Assembly: GCA_023091735.1 (NCBI GenBank)
Contig: JALKBU010000953.1
Coordinates: 1-19,879 of the forward strand
DNA length: 19,879 nucleotides
From: Trichomonas tenax
Taxonomy: Eukaryota; Parabasalia; Trichomonadida; Trichomonadidae
Direction of reading: 5' to 3'
Shown here piece after piece: positions 6,765 to 13,704 of this stretch. Each line of letters starts with the position of its first letter. The first letter of the stretch is position 1. The notes beneath the pieces are model-generated. The model did not search any database. It worked only from the letters and a program-made list of their open reading frames with translations, and was not told the DNA's origin. A program made the translations under genes and the position numbers.

Positions 6765-9053
6765 ATGCTTTCTTTCTTCTTATTTTCTGTTTATAGCCAC
6801 AAAAATCACGAACATTTGAATCCAGAAATCAAAGGCAAACTCAACTGTCACACTTTTGATGTTGTTTCTGGTCAATGTTTGGATGGCAAAATATCAAATT
6901 CCGACAATATCGACGATATTATATCAGAAACCGAATCAAACTCTCAACCATACACAATTAAGAGGAGTGTCCGCAATCCTGGCATCCAGCCATGTCCATG
7001 TCCCCATCATTCGCATAATCACGATCATTCTGACGAAGAAGAGGAACTTCCGAACAAACAATTACCTTTGATTCCATACCCGAACGAACTGGTAATGAGT
7101 GAAGGCACATTTACATTTACACCATCAACAAAAGTTTATATCAACTTAGTGGGCGAAGGAAAGGATCTTTTCATCGAATACTTGGCACAAAATGGACTTC
7201 CTGCAATCTACAGTCCAAAGATGTTAAAATCTGGAATTAATTTGATCATTGATGAAACATCACAAGTTGATGATGAAGCTTACAACCTCAAGATCACAGA
7301 AGATCTTATCACTATTAAGGCCGCCAAGAGCTCAGGTCTTTTCTATGGTATCCAAACACTTTTGCAGTTGATCGATCTTTCTGACTTCGGTGAAGAGATT
7401 CCTTGCCTCGAAATCAACGATGCACCATCTTTCAAGTACAGAGGCCTCATGCTCGATGTTTCTCGCCATTTCTATCCAAAGGAATTCATTCTGAAGCAGC
7501 TTGATATGCTCGCGCATTTCAAGATCAACCATTTCCACTTCCACCTTGTTGATGCTGGAGGCTGGAGAATTGAGATCAAGAAGTACCCAGAGCTCACAGA
7601 GCAGACAGCTTATCGCCCAGAATCTCGCTGGTTCAACTGGTGGATCACAGGAGATCGCCACTATTGCTCAAAGGATGATCCGAATGCTTATGGTGGCTAC
7701 TACACACAAGAAGAGATGAAGGAAATCATCAAATACGCTCAGGATAGATTCATCACAATCATTCCAGAGATTGAAATGCCAGGACACTCAGATGAGATCT
7801 TCATCCCATTCCCACAGCTCTGCTGCTCCAGATTACCATATCAGAATGGTGATTTCTGCGTCGGTAACGAAGAATCATTCAAGTTCATTGAAGATGTCTT
7901 AGATGAAATTATCGATCTCTTCCCATCCGAATACATCCACGTCGGTGGTGATGAGGCAGGAATGGGCGCGTGGAAGACATGCTCGAAGTGCCAGGCACTC
8001 ATGCAGCGTGAAAATATGACAAAAGTCGAGGAACTTCAGTCATACTTCATCAAGCAGATTGATGCTTACATCACATCAAAGAACAGGAAACTCATCGGTT
8101 GGGATGAAATCCTCAAAGGTGGTCTTGCTCCTCACGCAGCTGTTATGTCATGGACTGGCGAGCAGGGAGGCATCCAAGCTGCTATGGCCGGCCACATGGT
8201 TGTCATGACACCAGGTGACTACTGCTACATCGATCATTACCAGGATGCTCCAATCAGCCAGCCAGACGCTATCGGAGGCTATGTCCCACTAAAGATGATC
8301 TACAGCTATTATCCTATTCCAAAGGACATCGATGAAGAGCACAAGAAGTACATCTATGGCATTCAGGTAAACCTTTGGACAGAGTATGTCACAACACCAG
8401 AGCATGTCGAGTACATGATTTACCCAAGAATCATGGGCGTTGCTGAAGTAGGCTGGACACAGAAGGAGCTCAAGAACTACAATCAGTTCACAGACAGAGT
8501 GTTAAGAGCTGTTAGGTTCATGGAGGAGAAGGGTTACCACCCATATAGGAATGACTTCTCCGTCGGTGACAGAGTTCAGGCAATAACACCAATCGAGCAC
8601 TTGGCTCGTGGAAAGAATGTTACTTACTATGTCAAATACAACCCTAGTTATGCAGCTGCCGGTGACATCGCCCTCACAGATGGCATTAGAGGAAACTGGG
8701 CTTACAACGATCATCAGTGGCAAGGATTTGCTGCCTGGGTCGGGGGATGGGCTTTCGATGCTGAAGTCGATCTCGGTGAGTCAATGACATTCCACCAGGT
8801 TTACGCTGAGTGGTACCAACAGACCGGCGTTGAGATTTATTGGCCAAAGTATTTCATTATCACTGCATCTGATGATAGGAAGACCTACACCACATTAATG
8901 AATATGACATACGAATGGACCGATGATCCAAGCTATGGATTCGGAAACAAGAAGTGGATTGGTGAACACAAGGCCAGATATGTTCGTGTACAGGCAAACA
9001 GCTTCCCAGAGAAACAGGGATGGCTCTTCACAGACGAGATCGTTATTCAATGA
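6765..9053 (+). CDS. Secreted GH20 beta-N-acetylhexosaminidase with C-terminal F5/8-type domain
   Basis: A 762-residue glycoside hydrolase that removes terminal GlcNAc or GalNAc. A short hydrophobic start (MLSFFLFSVYS) may be a signal peptide. An acidic and His-rich segment (CPCPHHSHNHDHSDEEEE, residues about 77-94) follows. Residues about 100-220 look like the GH20b domain. The catalytic barrel begins near residue 223 at FKYRGLMLDVSRHFYP. Landmarks are HFHLVDAGGWRIEIKKYP, PEIEMPGHSD, HVGGDEAG with the catalytic pair D396-E397, GWDEIL, MSWTGEQGG, YIDHYQ and NLWTEY. From about residue 636 (ALTDGIRGNWAY) to the end is a galactose-binding-like (F5/8 type C) domain. The domain order and motif spelling resemble Bacteroidetes enzymes, which suggests lateral transfer. 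The upstream in-frame TTG is not used; the ATG at 6765 is the first. A likely role is degradation of host mucin glycans or lysosomal turnover. Confidence 0.93.
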   Translation: MLSFFLFSVYSHKNHEHLNPEIKGKLNCHTFDVVSGQCLDGKISNSDNIDDIISETESNSQPYTIKRSVRNPGIQPCPCPHHSHNHDHSDEEEELPNKQLPLIPYPNELVMSEGTFTFTPSTKVYINLVGEGKDLFIEYLAQNGLPAIYSPKMLKSGINLIIDETSQVDDEAYNLKITEDLITIKAAKSSGLFYGIQTLLQLIDLSDFGEEIPCLEINDAPSFKYRGLMLDVSRHFYPKEFILKQLDMLAHFKINHFHFHLVDAGGWRIEIKKYPELTEQTAYRPESRWFNWWITGDRHYCSKDDPNAYGGYYTQEEMKEIIKYAQDRFITIIPEIEMPGHSDEIFIPFPQLCCSRLPYQNGDFCVGNEESFKFIEDVLDEIIDLFPSEYIHVGGDEAGMGAWKTCSKCQALMQRENMTKVEELQSYFIKQIDAYITSKNRKLIGWDEILKGGLAPHAAVMSWTGEQGGIQAAMAGHMVVMTPGDYCYIDHYQDAPISQPDAIGGYVPLKMIYSYYPIPKDIDEEHKKYIYGIQVNLWTEYVTTPEHVEYMIYPRIMGVAEVGWTQKELKNYNQFTDRVLRAVRFMEEKGYHPYRNDFSVGDRVQAITPIEHLARGKNVTYYVKYNPSYAAAGDIALTDGIRGNWAYNDHQWQGFAAWVGGWAFDAEVDLGESMTFHQVYAEWYQQTGVEIYWPKYFIITASDDRKTYTTLMNMTYEWTDDPSYGFGNKKWIGEHKARYVRVQANSFPEKQGWLFTDEIVIQ

Positions 9054-9101
9054 TCTCTTTAATGATAAAAATACTAATAATTTCAAATAATATCAAACAT
9101 T

Positions 9102-10244
9102 TTAGAGCTTCTCCTTAAGGATGTTATGCGAAACAACATAACCAATATATGCATATCTAAATCCAGGAATATATCTATTTTCACTCGTAAGTCGTTGAAT
9201 TTCGCTCGCATACAGATTAATGGCCTTTCTGAACGATCTAAAGCGATCAGCGATTAAAGATTTCGAATAATAAGACAAGCAGAAGTCAATTGTTAGAATT
9301 ACAAGTTTTTCGATGGCCTGAGGGGCAAGTTGTATCTGAGAGCCACAGAATATCAAAATGCACACCATGTAGAATATACCAACAACTTTTTCATCAACGC
9401 AAGGAACGTTTTGAAATTCATTCGAAACTTCTTCACGAATTGCTGCAGTAAGTGCCTTGGCCTCTTTAGTGAGGTTAGATGCATCTCCTCTAAATGCCAT
9501 TTCGCATATTGTCTTAAAGAATGGGTTTGGATCTGAAGTTACAAAATCGCGGTTTGCTTGAAGGTCTCCGGTCGAATTCACACAGATCCTCAAAGCATAT
9601 TCGTATCCGTTTTTCGCCTTTGGATCGAATTGTGCTGCTTTTTTGATTCCTGCAATCCAACCTAAGTAGAAAAATTTCTTCAATTCTTTCAAAATTTGAT
9701 TGAAATTTGCATCAAAGTCTGTTAATTTGTTGGGATCAAATCTAAATCTGTATAAACACGACATTAAGTCTGGAAACATGACAAGTGACGGCTTTTCGAC
9801 ATTAAAAGGCTGATAAAACGAAATAGTTGCCTTTGTGAGCGCAATGTAGTATTTATCGATGATTTCTTTTTTATCGAATTTAAATGTTGGAATTAATCTT
9901 GAAATTGAATTATATAATTGTGGAAGGGGTTTATCTGGTGATTCAACAGTTAAAGCTAGAATAAGTTTGTCAGGTTTAGACGTTCCTAAGATGACATTAA
10001 CATCTGAATTTTGTTGTTTGAAGCTTGCACGAACTCCAAGAGGAACTTTCGTTAATCCTTTCATCTGGTCCGACTTAACCATAATAATTTGGTTCTTCCA
10101 ATCGCGAGAAATAACGACCCAAGTATCTCTTTGTGTGAATAAAAGTGCTTGTTGTGATTCTTGAGGCTTCTTTTCGTTCTTTATGTAATCAATTTTGAAT
10201 AAAAGGCTATAAAATCTGGCCGGTAACATCGCTTTATTCGCCAT
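9102..10244 (-). CDS. Hypothetical protein, unrecognised
   Basis: A 380-residue protein I cannot place. The first roughly 130 residues alternate hydrophobic and polar stretches like a beta-rich, perhaps PH-like, module (LLFTQRDTWVVISRDW, QIIMVKSDQM). The rest is mainly helical, with one hydrophobic helix (KVVGIFYMVCILIFCG) near residue 305 that is more likely buried than membrane-spanning. There is no signal peptide. The frame is open to an ATG at 10370, but that 42-residue extension is low-complexity and Lys/Asn-rich and coincides with the phased repeat array. I therefore start at the ATG at 10242-10244 (MANKAMLPARFYSLL). It ends 48 bases from the convergent hexosaminidase gene, and its TAA stop overlaps a TAAA signal. 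Confidence 0.75.
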   Translation of the reverse strand: MANKAMLPARFYSLLFKIDYIKNEKKPQESQQALLFTQRDTWVVISRDWKNQIIMVKSDQMKGLTKVPLGVRASFKQQNSDVNVILGTSKPDKLILALTVESPDKPLPQLYNSISRLIPTFKFDKKEIIDKYYIALTKATISFYQPFNVEKPSLVMFPDLMSCLYRFRFDPNKLTDFDANFNQILKELKKFFYLGWIAGIKKAAQFDPKAKNGYEYALRICVNSTGDLQANRDFVTSDPNPFFKTICEMAFRGDASNLTKEAKALTAAIREEVSNEFQNVPCVDEKVVGIFYMVCILIFCGSQIQLAPQAIEKLVILTIDFCLSYYSKSLIADRFRSFRKAINLYASEIQRLTSENRYIPGFRYAYIGYVVSHNILKEKL

Positions 10245-10292
10245 TTTTACTTTTGCGTTATTTTTTCGTTTATGCCACTTTTTAACATTTTT

Positions 10293-10465
10293 TGACTCTT
10301 TACAACATTTACTGACTAATAAACATTGAATTATGACAAGTAAATTCTCAAATTGTATTATATTTGACATGTATTACAATTATTTTTGACTTATAAACCA
10401 TGAATTTTGACAAATACTTTTTGTCAAGTAAAATTATTTCTGACATGTAAGTATTGACACTTTTT
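10293..10465 (+). repeat. Phased array of TGACAWGTAAA elements (array A)
   Basis: Nine degenerate copies lie on the plus strand, starting at 10293, 10313, 10334, 10365, 10387, 10408, 10422, 10441 and 10455. Good copies are TGACAAGTAAA (10334), TGACATGTATT (10365), TGTCAAGTAAA (10422) and TGACATGTAAG (10441). Most steps are 19-22 or 31 bases, close to two or three helical turns; the last few add 14-base steps. The array fills the divergent spacer between the unknown minus-strand gene and the bromodomain gene. Confidence 0.65.
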
Positions 10466-10468
10466 ATT

Positions 10469-10480
10469 TCACTTTTTTTC
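10469..10480 (+). promoter_or_regulatory. Initiator of the bromodomain gene
   Basis: TCACTTTTTTTC ends directly at the ATG (10481). With the A at 10471 as +1, the 5' UTR is 10 bases. It is identical to the 12-mer before the membrane-protein gene at 2183-2194. Confidence 0.75.
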
Positions 10481-11128
10481 ATGGATTCTTATGAGTATTC
10501 ATTCTGCAATAAAATACTAAGTTATCTCAAAAAACAACCAATGTGCAAACCGTTCTTAAATCCAGTCGACCCAGTGACCGATTCGTGTCCGACATATTAC
10601 TCGATTATTAAACATCCAATGGATTTTTCGACTATAAAGAAAAAATTATCACAAAACCAATACGAGACAATGAACAGCTTCATCGATGACATAAAACTTA
10701 TATGCTCAAACGCAAAAACATTCAACGGGGATAAATCTATGATTGGATTAACCGCTGACGACATCATCAAAGAGGTCAATCAGCTACTCCAAGAGAAGTG
10801 TACGTGCCAAGAAGAGGAGTGGTACCAAGCGATTCAACGAGGATCGGAAAAATTAAATGAACATTTGTTTAATGCGCCAGCTTCTGTTTCATTCACGCCT
10901 GAAATAGAGCTTCCAGAAGGGTTCGATAAGGATTTACTCAATGATCATCAGAAAGCTAAAGTTAACGAAATTATATCCAAATTCAAAGATCTCGATTTTA
11001 ACACAGTATGGATGTTTTTGGATCGCAAACAGAGATCTGATATCCTTGAGATTATCAAAGACGTTAATTTCGCGGTTCCTGAGAAAGATGAGATTGATCT
11101 TAAAGAACCAAACGACGAACACCTTTAA
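10481..11128 (+). CDS. Small bromodomain protein (acetyl-lysine reader)
   Basis: A 215-residue protein with one bromodomain at residues about 5-100. The ZA-loop region reads FLNPVDPV...PTYYSIIKHPMDFSTIKKKL, followed by FIDDIKLICSNAKTFNGDKS. N82 is at the place of the acetyl-lysine-binding asparagine and Y39/Y40 at the conserved tyrosines. Bromodomains bind acetylated histone tails, so a chromatin role is expected. Residues about 140-200 are a charged helical segment (HQKAKVNEIISKFKDLDFNTVWMFLDRKQRSDILEII) that vaguely recalls the NET domain of BET proteins, but I cannot confirm that. The start at the ATG 10481 is fixed by the initiator 10 bases upstream; the in-frame TTG at 10454 lies before the initiator. 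Confidence 0.93.
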   Translation: MDSYEYSFCNKILSYLKKQPMCKPFLNPVDPVTDSCPTYYSIIKHPMDFSTIKKKLSQNQYETMNSFIDDIKLICSNAKTFNGDKSMIGLTADDIIKEVNQLLQEKCTCQEEEWYQAIQRGSEKLNEHLFNAPASVSFTPEIELPEGFDKDLLNDHQKAKVNEIISKFKDLDFNTVWMFLDRKQRSDILEIIKDVNFAVPEKDEIDLKEPNDEHL

Positions 11129-11354
11129 TTACTTAGATTTTGTTTTGATGTATTGTTTATATGATGTTTTACTAAAGTTATCTATTACTTTTTATTTTAT
11201 ATATCATATTTAAGTTATAACATTAGCAAATACCATCGACATCTTGAAACTGAGCATGGGGCTGATTAGATTCGGGATGATTTGATGTTTTTGATATTTG
11301 GACGATAGACCCCAATTATTAATTTAGGGGACGAAAGACATAAAACGTGACACA
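11129..11354. other. Spacer before the small coiled-coil gene
   Basis: The first part is the AT-rich bromodomain 3' UTR. At about 11255-11345 there are GC-richer blocks (GCATGGGGCTG, GACCCC, TTAGGGGACG), and the CCCC and GGGG runs could pair around a 13-base AT loop at 11311-11331. No TCAYW initiator is seen within 30 bases of the ATG at 11355. Confidence 0.4.
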
Positions 11355-11750
11355 ATGAGTACAGATAATTGGGAATTATTGATGGAAATAGATGCGCAGA
11401 ATGAAAAACTCGACCAAGTCGAGAAAATTCTGCACATTAAGCAAGCAAATCTTGACGCCCATGAAAAAGAACTCTTGAAACTTCAAAATCAGTCAAATAT
11501 TTATCACACACAGCAAAAATATAACGAGGACCAAATTAAAAAGTTAATTCTACAAGCAGAGGAATACAAGGCAGTTATTCGTGAAAAGAAATCAATTACA
11601 GAAAAACAAAAATTAATTATTGAAAACGAATTCCTCCAACATGTAAAGGAGAGACTTCAACAGCTTTATGAATGCGCACAAATGAATGAAACATTCCTTG
11701 AAAGATTGAAAAATGCGGAAGAACATCTTCTTAAGGGCCAATCTAACTAA
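11355..11750 (+). CDS. Small coiled-coil protein, unrecognised
   Basis: A 131-residue, highly charged and almost fully helical protein. Heptad-like spacing of Leu and Ile runs from about residue 8 to 122 (for example NEKLDQVEKILHIKQ, EKELLKLQNQS and LLKGQ near the end). There is no signal peptide or membrane segment. The protein-like composition and a clear ATG (11355) support a real gene. A cytoskeletal or adaptor role is possible but is not shown by the sequence. It is convergent with the minus-strand gene at 11995, with a 244-base AT-rich spacer. Confidence 0.8.
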   Translation: MSTDNWELLMEIDAQNEKLDQVEKILHIKQANLDAHEKELLKLQNQSNIYHTQQKYNEDQIKKLILQAEEYKAVIREKKSITEKQKLIIENEFLQHVKERLQQLYECAQMNETFLERLKNAEEHLLKGQSN

Positions 11751-11994
11751 TCAATAGAGTTATTTATGTTATAAAATACTATTTTCATTATCTTGTTAAC
11801 TCTACATTTTTACTAATCTACAAGATTAATATTATACATAAAATAACAAATAGGATACAACTTAATAGATTGTAGTGATTCCCCTGAATGGAAATGACTT
11901 GCTATTATTATTTTGAAATTATTTTAAAATTTCAATGTGAGAATTTGAACATAAATACATAACGGTGTTCAAATGCGCCTTTTGATGTTGTTAA
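11751..11994. other. AT-rich spacer between convergent genes
   Basis: This holds the 3' ends of the small coiled-coil gene and the alpha-helical gene. A short hairpin is possible at about 11912-11935 (TTGAAATT ... AATTTCAA). Nothing else was seen. Confidence 0.4.
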
Positions 11995-13314
11995 TTATTG
12001 ATTCTTATAGCTATCCAATTTATCTAAAATTATTTGACATTGAATACTCAAATCTTCATCACCACTGTCAAGTAGTTCCTCAAAACAGTCAGTTCCAATA
12101 TTGTTTTCAATCTCATCAAAAATATAATTAATCTGATCAGGATTTTGAACTCTATCTGTGAGTATATCTATTGCATCAACAGAAAATTTTGTGTAATCAT
12201 CATTGCTTGAAGAATTAAGGTATGATATAACAATATCAAGCATCATTTTTTCAATCTCACATAATTCTGTGCCTGACTTAGAGAGAAGTTCATGGATCAA
12301 AATTATAAAAGGACCTTTGATTTTAAACTCAGATTGTTGAGCAAATTGTAAATATTTGATTAAAAATGGAGAATTTGTAAATATCTGTGTGAACTCAGGT
12401 GATTCAAGAAGAAATGCAAACATTTCCATTGCCGATCTAAGAACGTTAATATCGTCGTGCTTTATAATCTTGTACACACGCTCAATATCTATATTCATAA
12501 AAAAGACAGAATTTGCAGCCAGCATTGCAATAAAATCGAAAATCTGCTGCAGGTTCTTTGAGTTATTAGTAGTGAGCAGGTTACTGACATATTGAAGACA
12601 GGTTTCAGGTAAAATATGATGTTCACTTAAATAAATACCGAATTTGAGCGCATAACCAATATACGTAAATTCTATGTTGTTATTTTTGAATGAATTTTCA
12701 AATATTAGTTGTAAATATTGTGAAGAAATTTCGATTAAATCATCTCTTAAAAATATTGAAAGGTAAATAAACATTTTGTCACAGTATTTGAAGCCAACCA
12801 ACTGTGTAAAATCAAATATACATTGTGCTGGATAAAAAGAAACAATGTATTCAATATCAATTTTTGAATAAACACATAATAGATTGTAAAACGTATTAGA
12901 TGATATTACCATTACATTTCCATGAATATTTTGATATAGATGCTGAAGGTATTCGTTTGATTTTAGGAGATCTGCAAATTGTGGGGAAGTTGTTAATATA
13001 ATTGTTACACATTCGATGGAATTTATAATCACCTGTGAGTGCTGTATTGTACAAGATAGACTAGTTATAAATTGGAGAAGTTCAAAATTTTCTTCATTAT
13101 AATTAAAGCTTTCTGAATCTAAATCCTGTGAAAATGACTTTAAATTACACGCAGCCATCGAATAATTCTGATTATTTAGGTATTTTTGAATATTTTGAAT
13201 TTTTTGTTCAATATTATCTTCTTCGTAATCAAAGAATTCACTATCCTCTTCTTCCTCTACAAGGTTTATGTTGGGGTGTTGTTTCTGATTCCTATCTTCA
13301 TCTTTAAATTCCAT
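11995..13314 (-). CDS. Alpha-helical, possibly ARM/HEAT-like protein
   Basis: A 439-residue protein. The N-terminal 36 residues are acidic (VEEEEDSEFFDYEEDN). From about residue 37 onward it is a succession of hydrophobic helices, about 20 residues each, with short polar turns (for example VIINSIECVTIILTTSPQF, DINVLRSAMEMFAFLLESPEF, FIILIHELLSKSG). This looks like an armadillo- or HEAT-type solenoid. A specific family is not recognised, and the sequence is likely fast-evolving. The ATG at 13312-13314 lies inside the loop of a 12-base hairpin, which could affect translation. It is divergent from the HEAT-repeat gene across a spacer carrying array B. Confidence 0.8.
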   Translation of the reverse strand: MEFKDEDRNQKQHPNINLVEEEEDSEFFDYEEDNIEQKIQNIQKYLNNQNYSMAACNLKSFSQDLDSESFNYNEENFELLQFITSLSCTIQHSQVIINSIECVTIILTTSPQFADLLKSNEYLQHLYQNIHGNVMVISSNTFYNLLCVYSKIDIEYIVSFYPAQCIFDFTQLVGFKYCDKMFIYLSIFLRDDLIEISSQYLQLIFENSFKNNNIEFTYIGYALKFGIYLSEHHILPETCLQYVSNLLTTNNSKNLQQIFDFIAMLAANSVFFMNIDIERVYKIIKHDDINVLRSAMEMFAFLLESPEFTQIFTNSPFLIKYLQFAQQSEFKIKGPFIILIHELLSKSGTELCEIEKMMLDIVISYLNSSSNDDYTKFSVDAIDILTDRVQNPDQINYIFDEIENNIGTDCFEELLDSGDEDLSIQCQIILDKLDSYKNQ

Positions 13315-13336
13315 GAGTCAAGATAAGATAGGAATC
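13287..13336 (-). promoter_or_regulatory. Inverted repeat around a start codon
   Basis: GATTCCTATCTT (13287-13298) and AAGATAGGAATC (13325-13336) are perfect 12-base arms around a 26-base loop. The loop contains the ATG of the minus-strand gene (13312-13314). The inner arm encodes residues 6-9 (DRNQ). If transcription starts upstream of 13336, the messenger could fold with its start codon in the loop. If it starts later, as short trichomonad 5' UTRs would allow, the repeat is a DNA site. Confidence 0.55.
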
Positions 13337-13431
13337 AACTATATTTTTGACCAATATTTAACTTCTTCACATGTTAGAAAAACTAATGCCATGCTTCTTT
13401 TGGAGTGTCTCAACAGTGAATCAAAAACAAG

Positions 13432-13609
13432 TTTACACGACAATTTTAATTTATATTGACTAATTTACACAGCAAGAATTTAATTTACTCGACAAAATCA
13501 AGTTTACATAACATATCTCAGAAAATTTACATGCCAATTCTTGATTAATTTGAATAATTTACATGACAAAATTTAATTTACATGACATTTTATTAGATTT
13601 TACATGCAA
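13432..13609 (+). repeat. Phased array of TTTACATGACA elements (array B)
   Basis: Eight copies lie on the plus strand: TTTACACGACA (13432), TTTACACAGCA (13464), TTTACTCGACA (13484), TTTACATAACA (13503), TTTACATGCCA (13526), TTTACATGACA (13558 and 13577) and TTTACATGCAA (13599). Steps are 32, 20, 19, 23, 32, 19 and 22 bases. The flanking bases are mostly AA before and AA or TT after. The complement, TGTCRTGTAAA, is nearly the array A word. It sits in the divergent spacer between the alpha-helical gene and the HEAT-repeat gene. Confidence 0.8.
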
Positions 13610-13695
13610 AAATTTTTAAATGATAAAATATGCAAATGCATGCCATGTTAGATCTAAATTCATCCAAAAATTTTGATTCTCAGTTTTTTGCCCTC

Positions 13696-13704
13696 TCACT
13701 TTTC
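13696..13704 (+). promoter_or_regulatory. Initiator of the HEAT-repeat gene
   Basis: TCACTTTTC runs straight into the ATG at 13705. A start at 13698 gives a 7-base 5' UTR. The same nine bases precede the coiled-coil gene at 19717, on the minus strand. Confidence 0.7.

Noticed and set aside
10245..10370. 42-residue N-terminal extension of the unknown minus-strand gene
   Set aside because: It is Lys/Asn-rich low complexity and coincides with part of array A; the ATG at 10244 gives a more protein-like start.
13432..13609. Array B as a CRISPR array
   Set aside because: The units are 11 bases and degenerate, the spacers 8-21 bases, and the genome is eukaryotic; there are no cas genes.
13630..13704. 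25-residue N-terminal extension of the HEAT-repeat protein
   Set aside because: A strong initiator (TCACTTTTC) lies after this ATG and directly before the ATG at 13705, so the extension would not be transcribed.
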